Assembly: GCF_002115725.1 (NCBI RefSeq)
Contig: NZ_JFKD01000018.1
Coordinates: 1 to 64,000 of the forward strand
DNA from: Marivita cryptomonadis
GTDB taxonomy: Bacteria > Pseudomonadota > Alphaproteobacteria > Rhodobacterales > Rhodobacteraceae
Reading direction: 5' to 3'
Length of the DNA: 64,000 nucleotides
Each line of letters begins with the position of its first letter. The first letter of the stretch is position 1. Below are positions 32,444-39,911 of this stretch, piece by piece. The notes under the pieces are model-generated. The model made no database searches. It saw only the letters and a list, made by a program, of their open reading frames with translations, and was not told where the DNA came from. Made by a program: the position numbers and the translations under genes.

Positions 32444-33055
32444 TCAGGCTTTTTTGCCACCGATGCGGGGCTCGGTCCCAGCCTTGAGGCGGGCGAGATT
32501 CTCGCGGTGTCGCCAGATGATCAACAGTGCAAGGATCAGCGTCAGGAAAAACACCTGACCTTGACCGACCAACAGGCACCACAGCGTTGACCATGATGCG
32601 GCGACCAGCGCCGAGAGGCTGGAAATGCGGCTGATGACGGCGGTGGCCAGCCATGTGGCGCAGGCCAAAAGACCCACGGGCCATGCAAGGGCAAGCATTA
32701 AGCCCAAGAATGTTGCCACCCCTTTGCCGCCCTTGAAGCCAAGCCAGATCGGAAAGCAGTGCCCCAGAAACGCCGCAAGCGCCGCGATCTGCGCCGCCGC
32801 TTCGCCGGCGAACTCGCGGGCCAATAACACAGCGACCGCGCCCTTGGCCCCATCCAGCAGAAGGGTCGCCGCAGCGGCCCCTTTGTTGCCGGTGCGCAGC
32901 ACGTTGGTCGCGCCGATATTGCCCGATCCGATCTCACGAAGATTGCCCAGACCCAGTGCTTTGGTCAAAAGCAAGCCAAACGGAATCGAGCCAAGCAAGT
33001 AGCCGATGGCGGCCCAAAGGACGTAGAGTGCGAGGCCTGTCTCAAGCGTTGGCAT
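32444..33055 (-). CDS. plsY: Glycerol-3-phosphate acyltransferase PlsY
   Basis: 203-residue inner-membrane enzyme that uses acyl-phosphate to acylate glycerol-3-phosphate, the first step of phospholipid synthesis. Motifs: YLLGSIPFGLL, GSGNIGATNVLRTG, and GHCFPIWLGFKGGKGVATFLG, all conserved in PlsY; about five helices. It is the last gene of the leftward pyrB operon; its ATG overlaps the stop of the pyrC-like gene by one base. Confidence 0.96.
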   Translation of the reverse strand: MPTLETGLALYVLWAAIGYLLGSIPFGLLLTKALGLGNLREIGSGNIGATNVLRTGNKGAAAATLLLDGAKGAVAVLLAREFAGEAAAQIAALAAFLGHCFPIWLGFKGGKGVATFLGLMLALAWPVGLLACATWLATAVISRISSLSALVAASWSTLWCLLVGQGQVFFLTLILALLIIWRHRENLARLKAGTEPRIGGKKA

Positions 33056-34350
33056 CAGGTGCTCCGGTAGACCGAGTTTCCGCTGACAAAGGTTTCCAGA
33101 ACCTTACCCTGCAAGCGCGCGCCGTCAAAGGGCGTGTTTTTCGACTTGGACAGCAGTTTGAATCGGTCGAGCACAATGGGCTTGTCTGGATCGAAGAGAA
33201 CCAGATCGGCAGGCGCGCCTTTGGTCAGGCGACCACAGTCCAGACCAAGCCGCTTGGCCGGGTTCAGCGACAGTGCACGGAACAGCGTTGGCAGATCCAG
33301 ATCGCCGGAATGATAAAGCCGCATCAGCACAGGAAGCATGGTTTCCAGACCCACAGCCCCGCTTGCCGCCTCCTCGAAGGGCAGGCGTTTGCTTTCCTCG
33401 TCTTGCGGTGTGTGAAACGATCCGATCACGTCGATCAAGCCGGATTTTACTGCCTCGACCACCGCCTGTCGGTCATCCTCGGACCGCAGCGGCGGCTTGA
33501 CCTTGAAGAAGGTGCGATAGTCGGCAACGTCATATTCATTGAGCGTCAGATGGTGCATCGACACGCCAGCCGTGACATCGAAGCCATTGCGCTTGGCCCG
33601 TTCCAGTGCGGGAAGGGCGCGGGTCGTGGTGATCTGGTCAGCGTGGTAGCGCACACCAGTCATTTCGACCATTGCGATATCCCGGTCCAGCCCCATGCGT
33701 TCCGCCATTGGCGTGACGCTGGGCAGACCGCGAAGGGACGCAAACTTACCCGATGTGGTTGCGGCACCAGCGGACAGATTGGGTTCCTGCGGATGGCCGA
33801 CGACCAACGCGCCCAACGCGCGGGCATAGGTCATCGCGCGGCTGAGCACTTTGGTGTCACGCACCACGCGGTCACAATCGGTGAACGCAACAGCCCCGGC
33901 ATCCATGAGAAAACCGATCTCGGTCATCTCGCGCCCTTCGCGCCCCTTGGTCAACGCGGCCATGGGCAGGACGTGCACTGGTGCCGCCTCGTTGGCGCGG
34001 CGGCGTACGAACTCGAGCGTTTCCGGTGTGTCGATGGCGGGGTTGGTGTCAGGACGCGTGACGATGGTGGTCACGCCACCTGCCGCAGCGGCCAGTCCAG
34101 CTGATCCATAGCTTTCCTTGTGCCGTTCACCGGGTTCGCAGATCTTGACGCCGATATCGACAATGCCGGGTGCCAGGTATTTTCCGCCCGCATCGCGGCG
34201 GTTTTCGGATGGCACTTTGTCAGTACCGATCTCCGGGGTCGGCGTGTCGAACACCTCGGCAATGATGCCATTGCGCACAAGGATTGCGCCGGGCCTGACG
34301 TCTGCTGCCTCTGGATCGACAAGGCGGGCATTTGTGAGGAGAAGGGTCAT
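33055..34350 (-). CDS. pyrX: Dihydroorotase-like protein lacking metal ligands (PyrX/pyrC' type)
   Basis: 431 residues with the amidohydrolase fold of dihydroorotase. The H-x-H metal motif is gone: PGIVDIGVKICEPGERHKES, where active enzymes have D-x-H-x-H-x-R-EPG. The late Asp is also missing (VIGSFHTPQDEESK). Thus it is probably catalytically inactive. In pseudomonads, an inactive PyrC' is needed for assembly of the aspartate transcarbamoylase holoenzyme with PyrB; the same is likely here since pyrB is in the operon. An active pyrC must exist elsewhere if the cell makes pyrimidines. Confidence 0.85.
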   Translation of the reverse strand: MTLLLTNARLVDPEAADVRPGAILVRNGIIAEVFDTPTPEIGTDKVPSENRRDAGGKYLAPGIVDIGVKICEPGERHKESYGSAGLAAAAGGVTTIVTRPDTNPAIDTPETLEFVRRRANEAAPVHVLPMAALTKGREGREMTEIGFLMDAGAVAFTDCDRVVRDTKVLSRAMTYARALGALVVGHPQEPNLSAGAATTSGKFASLRGLPSVTPMAERMGLDRDIAMVEMTGVRYHADQITTTRALPALERAKRNGFDVTAGVSMHHLTLNEYDVADYRTFFKVKPPLRSEDDRQAVVEAVKSGLIDVIGSFHTPQDEESKRLPFEEAASGAVGLETMLPVLMRLYHSGDLDLPTLFRALSLNPAKRLGLDCGRLTKGAPADLVLFDPDKPIVLDRFKLLSKSKNTPFDGARLQGKVLETFVSGNSVYRST

Positions 34351-34351
34351 G

Positions 34352-34741
34352 TCACGCCGCCTGTTTCTGACGCGCTGCGTTGATCTGGTCGATCACCGCA
34401 CCGGTGTCCGGCTGGTATTTGATAAGGTGCTTATCGCCAGATTTGGTGATGATCTGTACCGATCCGGCAATCGTCCTTACCTTGGTGATGTCATCAAGTC
34501 GTGCCTTCCGCTCATATGGGCCTGTGAGGCTGGTGTTGTTCATCGTCCATACCTCGTCCATGATTTCATCCGCCATATACCATCCGCGCAGAGCAACGGC
34601 GGCAAATCCGCCAACCGCACCAGTCCAGACATGTGGATTGCCCAGTGCCCAGAGGATCAGCATCCCGGCTGCCATCGCAAACGCTGTCATGACCGCATGG
34701 GCGCGGATGTAGGTGGTCATATCCGGTTTGAATTCGATCAT
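34352..34741 (-). CDS. Small membrane protein with PH-like C-terminus
   Basis: 129 residues from ATG 34741. Two hydrophobic segments (AVMTAFAMAAGMLILWAL and VWTGAVGGFAAVALRGWYM) are followed by a soluble beta-rich part (VWTMNNTSLTGPYERKARLDDITKVRTI, SVQIITKSGDKHLIKYQPD, residues 65-118) that looks like a bacterial PH (bPH) domain. It sits between pyrX and a tail-anchored protein in the pyrB operon. The function is unknown; a membrane platform or assembly role is speculation. Confidence 0.7.
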   Translation of the reverse strand: MIEFKPDMTTYIRAHAVMTAFAMAAGMLILWALGNPHVWTGAVGGFAAVALRGWYMADEIMDEVWTMNNTSLTGPYERKARLDDITKVRTIAGSVQIITKSGDKHLIKYQPDTGAVIDQINAARQKQAA

Positions 34742-34759
34742 AAAAACTTTCAGATACAA

Positions 34760-35308
34760 TCAGTTAAGCGTGAAGCGGGCAATGATGATCGCAAGTGGGA
34801 TCAGGACAGAAAGACCAACAACAACCCATAATCCGATGTTCGTTTTGGGTGTGGGTCCCCCGGCGACAGTACCGACCACGCCTTTGGCAGAGTTGGTGCG
34901 GATCGGGGTGGCGATTGTCGCAACTTTCGGTTCGTTGAATGTGCCTATCCAGCGCAGCGGGTTGGAGATCGCGAGGTCTTGTTCTGTGTGGTCAAACGCT
35001 TGCGACGGCAACACTAGCGCGAACCCGGTCAGCGCATCCAGCCGCGTGCGCATCGCCTGAAAATCGGCACCGGAAACGTCATGCGCATTGATCAGATATT
35101 GCGACAGGGACATATCGCCCAGATCGCGGATGTTGATCACTTCGACAAAGGCCGACCGAAGGGATTTCGCGCCAAGAGCGTATTGCATCGGCCATTCGCC
35201 CGTGCCCGCCTGTGTGGTGAAGCGCTCGATCGCCTCGCGGGGAAGGTCGATGTGAAAGACCCGGATCACACCCCGTTCGCTGCTTTTGATGTGCATTTCC
35301 GTGCTCAT
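34760..35308 (-). CDS. Tail-anchored protein of unknown function in the pyrB operon
   Basis: 182 residues. A soluble N-terminal domain of about 120 residues ([54 protein letters not shown]) is followed by a linker with [16 protein letters not shown] and a single C-terminal hydrophobic helix ([22 protein letters not shown]). The start overlaps the pyrB stop by 4 bases, so it is translated together with PyrB. I do not recognise a family. Its place in the operon hints at a link to aspartate transcarbamoylase at the membrane, which is inference. Confidence 0.75.
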   Translation of the reverse strand: MSTEMHIKSSERGVIRVFHIDLPREAIERFTTQAGTGEWPMQYALGAKSLRSAFVEVINIRDLGDMSLSQYLINAHDVSGADFQAMRTRLDALTGFALVLPSQAFDHTEQDLAISNPLRWIGTFNEPKVATIATPIRTNSAKGVVGTVAGGPTPKTNIGLWVVVGLSVLIPLAIIIARFTLN

Positions 35309-36267
35309 ACCATGACGCCTTCGGACTGCGCCTCGCGTCTTTCGCGCAGCGACCGCGCGAGCAGGTCCATTGCGGCCATGCGCACCGCCACACCCATTTC
35401 CACCTGTTCCTGAATGACTGAGCGGTTGATATCGTCAGCCAGCGTGCCGTCAATCTCGACCCCGCGATTCATTGGGCCGGGATGCATGATAATGGCGTCG
35501 TCCTTGGCAAAGCTCAGCTTTTCTGCGTCAAGGCCATAGCGGTGATAATATTCCCGCTCGGACGGGATGAACCCGCCATCCATGCGTTCTTTTTGAAGGC
35601 GCAGCATCATCACGACATCGACGTCCTTGAGCCCTTCGCGCATATCCTCAAAGACCTCGACCCCGAACTCTCCGATACCGGTTGGCATCAGTGTCGGTGG
35701 GCCGACAAGGCGCACGCGGTTTTCCATCTTGCCCAGCAGCAGGATGTTCGACCGCGCCACACGACTGTGAGCGATGTCGCCGCAAATGGCGATCGAGAGC
35801 CGATGCAAACGCCCCTTTGCACGGCGGATTGTCAAAGCGTCCAGCAGCGCCTGCGTCGGGTGTTCGTGCTTGCCGTCGCCGGCGTTCAGAACCGCGCAAT
35901 TCACCTTTTGTGAAAGCAAGTCTACCGCGCCTGAATGCGGATGTCGGACTACCAAAAGATCGGGATGCATCGCGTTCAGCGTCAGCGCGGTGTCGATCAG
36001 GGTTTCGCCCTTTTTCACCGACGACGCCTGCATCGCCATGTTCATCACATCTGCGCCCAAACGTTTGCCCGCCAGTTCGAAACTGGCCTGCGTCCGGGTG
36101 GAGTTTTCGAAGAACATGTTGATCTGCGTCATCCCCGCCAGAACATCCGTACTCGGCGTTCGCTTACGGTTGCGGTCGGCATATTGGTCTGACAGATCAA
36201 GCAGCGTTGTGATTTCGTCAGGGCGAAGGGGTTCGATCCCAAGCAGGTGTCTTTGTGTGAAGATCAT
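35305..36267 (-). CDS. pyrB: Aspartate carbamoyltransferase catalytic subunit
   Basis: 320 residues. It condenses carbamoyl phosphate and aspartate in the second step of pyrimidine synthesis. Carbamoyl-phosphate motif [20 protein letters not shown] near 55-75, [19 protein letters not shown] with conserved His-Pro-Thr, and the C-terminal [12 protein letters not shown]. First gene of the leftward operon pyrB, tail-anchored protein, bPH-like protein, pyrX, plsY. A recognisable promoter lies upstream. The operon lacks pyrI, consistent with PyrX serving as the partner subunit. Confidence 0.97.
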   Translation of the reverse strand: MIFTQRHLLGIEPLRPDEITTLLDLSDQYADRNRKRTPSTDVLAGMTQINMFFENSTRTQASFELAGKRLGADVMNMAMQASSVKKGETLIDTALTLNAMHPDLLVVRHPHSGAVDLLSQKVNCAVLNAGDGKHEHPTQALLDALTIRRAKGRLHRLSIAICGDIAHSRVARSNILLLGKMENRVRLVGPPTLMPTGIGEFGVEVFEDMREGLKDVDVVMMLRLQKERMDGGFIPSEREYYHRYGLDAEKLSFAKDDAIIMHPGPMNRGVEIDGTLADDINRSVIQEQVEMGVAVRMAAMDLLARSLRERREAQSEGVMV

Positions 36268-36296
36268 ATGAGAGCCTTAGAACCCGGAGCAGCCCG

Positions 36297-36325
36297 GTTA
36301 TAGGAGTCCTATTGCGATGCAGCAA
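36297..36325 (-). promoter_or_regulatory. Promoter of the pyrB operon with an internal palindrome
   Basis: On the minus strand: TTGCTG (36320-36325), 17-base spacer, TATAAC (36297-36302), 30 bases before the pyrB ATG. A perfect 13-base dyad, ATAGGA-G-TCCTAT (36300-36312), overlaps the -10 box and spacer and could be an operator. Confidence 0.6.
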
Positions 36326-36404
36326 GCCAACTCCTTTGGGACCTCGGCAGCGAACCGCAAAATCTAAATGTAGCGATAAACCTAAAAAATTACTCTCCAT
36401 ATAG

Positions 36405-36433
36405 TTGACGACATTCGTCATGGTCAATACAAT
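36405..36433 (+). promoter_or_regulatory. Near-consensus sigma-70 promoter of the lipoprotein gene, with operator-like dyad
   Basis: TTGACG (36405-36410), exactly 17 bases, TACAAT (36428-36433): five of six bases match consensus in each box. A perfect dyad TGACGA-CAT-TCGTCA (36406-36420) covers the -35 box and part of the spacer, as a repressor site would. The lipoprotein ATG is 26 bases downstream. Confidence 0.7.
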
Positions 36434-36458
36434 CGTTCGTAGAACTTGTGGGGAAAAC

Positions 36459-36956
36459 ATGAATATTAACAAGACCTTCACTGGCCTCTTTTTAGGGGCC
36501 GGGCTCTTTCTCTCTGCCTGCGCGGAACAGGCGCAGCGCGTGCCTGCGACATACATTCCCAGCATCGTCTATCGCGGTGCCAACTGCCAGGAACTGTACA
36601 ACGAGCGGGTTACTCTTGCCGGTTACGTCCGACACGTTACCGCCGAACAGCGAAAAGCTGCACAATCTGACACCGTGTTTTTCACGGCAAGCGCCCTAAT
36701 ATTCTGGCCGGCAATTTTTGCTTTGCCAATCAGCGTTGACCAGTCTGCACAGCTTGCCAGTGCGCGCGGTCACTACGACGCGATCTCCAAAGCAATGATT
36801 GAACAGGGATGTGTTGCCGGCGCTGGCCCTGCACGCCATGCGCCAACGATGATGGGAAAGGTCGCTCCTGCCCCGTCACACGTTCAGACGTACTCTGCGC
36901 CACAGCCCATCCTTCCCAACTGGAAGCGCTATCCGGGGCAGTTCCCCCCGTTGTGA
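36459..36956 (+). CDS. Hypothetical lipoprotein
   Basis: 165 residues from ATG 36459. The signal peptide MNINKTFTGLFLGAGLFLSAC ends in the lipobox LSAC, so Cys21 should be lipidated. The mature part has a conserved-looking helix region (ANCQELYNERVTLAGYVRHV) with a cysteine, a hydrophobic segment (TVFFTASALIFWPAIFALPI), a helix LASARGHYDAISKAMIEQGC with a second cysteine, and a proline-rich tail. This layout resembles small lipoproteins with one membrane hairpin, but I do not recognise the family. A strong promoter with a dyad lies upstream, divergent from pyrB. Confidence 0.75.
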   Translation: MNINKTFTGLFLGAGLFLSACAEQAQRVPATYIPSIVYRGANCQELYNERVTLAGYVRHVTAEQRKAAQSDTVFFTASALIFWPAIFALPISVDQSAQLASARGHYDAISKAMIEQGCVAGAGPARHAPTMMGKVAPAPSHVQTYSAPQPILPNWKRYPGQFPPL

Positions 36957-36968
36957 CCTGAACACCAA

Positions 36969-36993
36969 GGGCGGCGGTGTAACGCCGCTTTTG
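36969..36993 (+). terminator. Weak terminator after the lipoprotein gene
   Basis: Stem GCGGCG / CGCCGC (36971-36976, 36983-36988) with a 6-base loop and TTTTG. Confidence 0.55.
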
Positions 36994-37023
36994 TCGGCCT
37001 GTCGCTCAGGCTAGGTTGCAGTC

Positions 37024-37812
37024 ATGGATTCGCAAATAGACTGGCATGCTGCGCGTGCTGCCCTTGAATGGCAGCTTGAGATGGGTGTGACCGAGACAAT
37101 CTCGGAAACGCCCATCAATCGCTTTGAACAGGCTGCGCCGCCGCCGAAAGCGGGTGTCGGTTCCGGCGTTGCCGCGCCCTCTGTTCCGGTTCACGCGGTG
37201 CCAGAGGTTGATCCGGTAGCCGAGGCCGAAGCAGCAGCTCGCGCGGCACCTAACCTAGCCGCATTGCAGGCGGCGATGGCCGCCTACCCGCATTGCGAGC
37301 TTCAGAAAGGCGCACGAAATCTGGTGTTTTGCGATGGTGTGGCCGGGTCGCGGGTCATGATTATCGGCGAAGCGCCGGGGCGCGACGAAGACCGCATCGG
37401 CAAACCCTTTGTCGGTCGCGCTGGGCAGTTGCTGGACAAAATGCTGGCCGCTATCAATCTCGGCCGAGACCGTGACGGCGAACACGCAGTCTACATCACC
37501 AATGTCTTGCCGTGGCGTCCGCCGCAGAACCGCGACCCAAAGCCTGATGAAATGGCGATGATGCTGCCCTTCCTGAAGCGCCATATCGCGCTGGCCAAAC
37601 CTGAAGTTCTGGTTGTGATGGGCAATATCTCGTGTCAGGCTCTTTTGGGCAAACGGGGCATCACACGCCTGCGCGGCCAATGGGCCGAGGCCGAAGGGCT
37701 GCCCGTGATCCCGATGTTCCATCCAGCCTACCTTCTGCGCAACCCGTCCGCCAAGCGTGAGGCTTGGGCCGATCTGCTCGACCTGAATGCGCGACTGACC
37801 ATGAAAGCCTGA
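37024..37812 (+). CDS. Family-4-like uracil-DNA glycosylase lacking iron-sulfur cysteines
   Basis: 262 residues with an 80-residue N-terminal extension. It removes uracil from DNA. Motif A is VMIIGEAPGRDEDRIGKPFVGRAGQLLD, given here by positions 112-139, and motif B is PMFHPAYLLRNPS. Family-4 enzymes hold a [4Fe-4S] cluster on four cysteines, but here only the first is recognisable: CELQK replaces C-x-x-C, VLPWRPPQNR lacks the Cys usually before RPP, and EMAMMLPFL lacks the fourth. The remaining cysteines do not form the pattern. moaB starts 3 bp after the stop. Confidence 0.85.
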   Translation: MDSQIDWHAARAALEWQLEMGVTETISETPINRFEQAAPPPKAGVGSGVAAPSVPVHAVPEVDPVAEAEAAARAAPNLAALQAAMAAYPHCELQKGARNLVFCDGVAGSRVMIIGEAPGRDEDRIGKPFVGRAGQLLDKMLAAINLGRDRDGEHAVYITNVLPWRPPQNRDPKPDEMAMMLPFLKRHIALAKPEVLVVMGNISCQALLGKRGITRLRGQWAEAEGLPVIPMFHPAYLLRNPSAKREAWADLLDLNARLTMKA

Positions 37813-37815
37813 TCC

Positions 37816-38358
37816 ATGAGCCGTATTGACGATTCCAAAGACTTCTTGCCCATCCGTATCGCCGTTCTGACGGTCAGTGATACGCGGTCACTTGACGAAG
37901 ATCGCTCTGGCGACACGCTGGTCGGGCGGATCGAAGGTGCAGGGCATATCGTGGCGGACCGCAAGATCATCCAAGACGAGCGTGATCAGATCGCAGACCA
38001 GCTCCGCGCATGGTGCGATCAACCCGATATCGACGTTGTCATCTCCACAGGTGGCACAGGTTTGACCGGTCGTGATGTAACGGTCGAGGCGCATCGCGAT
38101 GTCTATGAAAAAGAGATCGACGCTTTTGGCACCGTGTTCACGATGGTGTCGTTCCAGAAAATCGGCACAAGCGCCATTCAAAGCCGTGCAACGGGCGGTG
38201 TGCGCAATGGTACATACCTCTTTGCACTGCCCGGCAGCCCCGGTGCCTGCAAGGATGCGTGGGACGAAATTCTGAGCCTGCAACTCGATTACCGGCACCG
38301 GCCTTGTAACTTTGTCGAGATTTTACCGCGATTGGACGAGCATCTGCGACGGAAATAG
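37816..38358 (+). CDS. moaB: Molybdenum cofactor biosynthesis protein MoaB
   Basis: 180 residues of the MoaB/MogA family, which adenylates molybdopterin during cofactor synthesis. Motifs: IAVLTVSDTRSLDEDRSGD, VVISTGGTGLTGRDVTVEA, FQKIGTSAIQSRATGG and LFALPGSPGACKDAWDEIL. Length fits MoaB. No other mo-cofactor gene is nearby; it is 3 bp after the glycosylase gene. Confidence 0.94.
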   Translation: MSRIDDSKDFLPIRIAVLTVSDTRSLDEDRSGDTLVGRIEGAGHIVADRKIIQDERDQIADQLRAWCDQPDIDVVISTGGTGLTGRDVTVEAHRDVYEKEIDAFGTVFTMVSFQKIGTSAIQSRATGGVRNGTYLFALPGSPGACKDAWDEILSLQLDYRHRPCNFVEILPRLDEHLRRK

Positions 38359-38362
38359 CAAT

Positions 38363-38383
38363 TCTCTTCGTGTAACGAAGAGA
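38363..38383. promoter_or_regulatory. Inverted repeat before the RND efflux operon
   Basis: Perfect 9-base arms TCTCTTCGT / ACGAAGAGA around GTA, 5 bases after the moaB stop and 67 bases before the adaptor ATG. There is no T run, so an operator for a TetR/MarR-type repressor is at least as likely as a terminator. Confidence 0.5.
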
Positions 38384-38450
38384 TGTGTTATTGGAAAACA
38401 TTCAGTTCTGGCTACCTGTTAGGCAGAATGGATAATGAGGATTGTCGTTT

Positions 38451-39908
38451 ATGCGGTTTCTGCGCCGTAGCCTGACCGGGCTTTTTCTACTTTCGCTGAC
38501 GCTTGGGCTCTTGGCTTACGCCGGAGTTCAAGTGCGCGATGCGGTGCAAGAGCGGATGGCGCAAGAACCGCGCAGCTTTCCGCAGCGTGAACGTGTGTTT
38601 GCGGTCAATATCGTGCCCGCGAACTTCGAAACGGTCACACCGGTTCTGACAGCCTTTGGTCAGATCGACAGTGTGCGGACTTTGGAACTGCGCGCGGCGG
38701 TTGGCGGACGTGTTCTTGAAATCGCGCCCGAGTTCATTGAAGGCGGATCCGTCACCGAAGGCCAAATGCTGGTGCGGATTGATCCGACCGATGCCGAAGC
38801 GGTGTTGCAGCGGGTTGAAAGCGATATCCTCGATGCCGAGGCCGAAAAGCGCGAGGCGGAACGCGCAATCATTCTTGCACGCGATGAACTCGTCGCCGCC
38901 GATGAACAAGCGACGCTGCGAGAACGCGCGTATCAGCGGCAGGTCGATTTGCAGGATCGCGGCGTCGGTACTGCAGCGGCAGTCGAAGTCGCTGAACTTG
39001 CAGCAGCGCAGGCGCGGCAGGCGGTTCTGTCTCGCAGACAAGCCGTCGCACAGGCAGAGGCGCGCATTGATCAGGCAACAACACGCCTGTCCCGTGCCGT
39101 CATTGCCGAGGCCGAAGCCCAGCGACGACTGGATGACACGCTGATCACGGCGGATTTCTCGGGCACCTTGGCGGATGTGTCGGTGGTGCAGGGGCGGCTG
39201 GTGTCGTCGAACGAACAACTTGCCCGCCTGATCGACGCGGACGCGCTCGAAGTGGCGTTTCGGGTCTCGACCCAACAATTCGCACGTTTGCTGGACGAAA
39301 GCGGGCAACTGACACAGTCGGATGTCACTGTAATTCTGGACGTCTTCGGGACCAACCTGACTGCGACCGGCACGCTCAGCCGCGCCGGCGCTGCCGTGGG
39401 CGATGGCCAGACCGGGCGGCAATTGTTTGCCACCTTGAACAGCGCACCGGGTTTCCGTCCCGGAGACTTCGTGACCGTGCAGATCGATGAGCCGCCATTG
39501 GAGAATGTGGCGCATTTGCCTGCATCTGCATTGAACGCGGCGAACGAGGTGTTGGTGATCGAAGGGGAAGACCGGCTAGAGGTCTTTTCCGTAAACCTGC
39601 TGCGCCGTCAGGGCGATGATGTTCTGGTGCGCGCACGGGGTTTGGAAGGGCGCGAGGTTGTGGCCGAACGGACCCCGCTTCTCGGCGCGGGTATCAAGGT
39701 GCGCCCATTGCGCGAGGCTGGGCAGGCTGCGCCGGAAGAGCCTGAAATGGTCGAACTCACCGAAGAACGCCGCGCGCGTTTGACGGCTTTTGTGCAGTCC
39801 AACACGCGGATGCCGGAGGAGGCGCGCCAGCGCATTCTGCAACAGCTCTCCCAAGGCACCGTGCCTGCGCAGGTCGTTGAACGAATCGAATCCCGGATGG
39901 GGGGCTAA
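38451..39908 (+). CDS. RND efflux periplasmic adaptor (membrane fusion protein)
   Basis: 485 residues from ATG 38451 (a TTG three codons earlier is unlikely). An N-terminal membrane helix (LTGLFLLSLTLGLLAYAGVQV) is followed by a lipoyl/barrel-sandwich part (LRAAVGGRVLEIAPEFIEGG), a long coiled-coil hairpin rich in Ala/Glu/Gln (about 120-230, EAEKREAERAIILARDEL), and a beta-barrel part (DTLITADFSGTLADVSVVQG). The last 55 residues (ELTEERRARLTAFVQSNTRM...) form an extra helical tail not usual in AcrA-type adaptors. It connects the permease to an outer-membrane channel, which is not in the window. Confidence 0.9.
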   Translation: MRFLRRSLTGLFLLSLTLGLLAYAGVQVRDAVQERMAQEPRSFPQRERVFAVNIVPANFETVTPVLTAFGQIDSVRTLELRAAVGGRVLEIAPEFIEGGSVTEGQMLVRIDPTDAEAVLQRVESDILDAEAEKREAERAIILARDELVAADEQATLRERAYQRQVDLQDRGVGTAAAVEVAELAAAQARQAVLSRRQAVAQAEARIDQATTRLSRAVIAEAEAQRRLDDTLITADFSGTLADVSVVQGRLVSSNEQLARLIDADALEVAFRVSTQQFARLLDESGQLTQSDVTVILDVFGTNLTATGTLSRAGAAVGDGQTGRQLFATLNSAPGFRPGDFVTVQIDEPPLENVAHLPASALNAANEVLVIEGEDRLEVFSVNLLRRQGDDVLVRARGLEGREVVAERTPLLGAGIKVRPLREAGQAAPEEPEMVELTEERRARLTAFVQSNTRMPEEARQRILQQLSQGTVPAQVVERIESRMGG

Positions 39909-39911
39909 GGC

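Noticed and set aside
36268..36404. A tRNA-like or riboswitch element between pyrB and the lipoprotein gene
   Set aside because: The inverted repeats are explained by two opposed promoters with short dyads; no cloverleaf or known aptamer core is visible.
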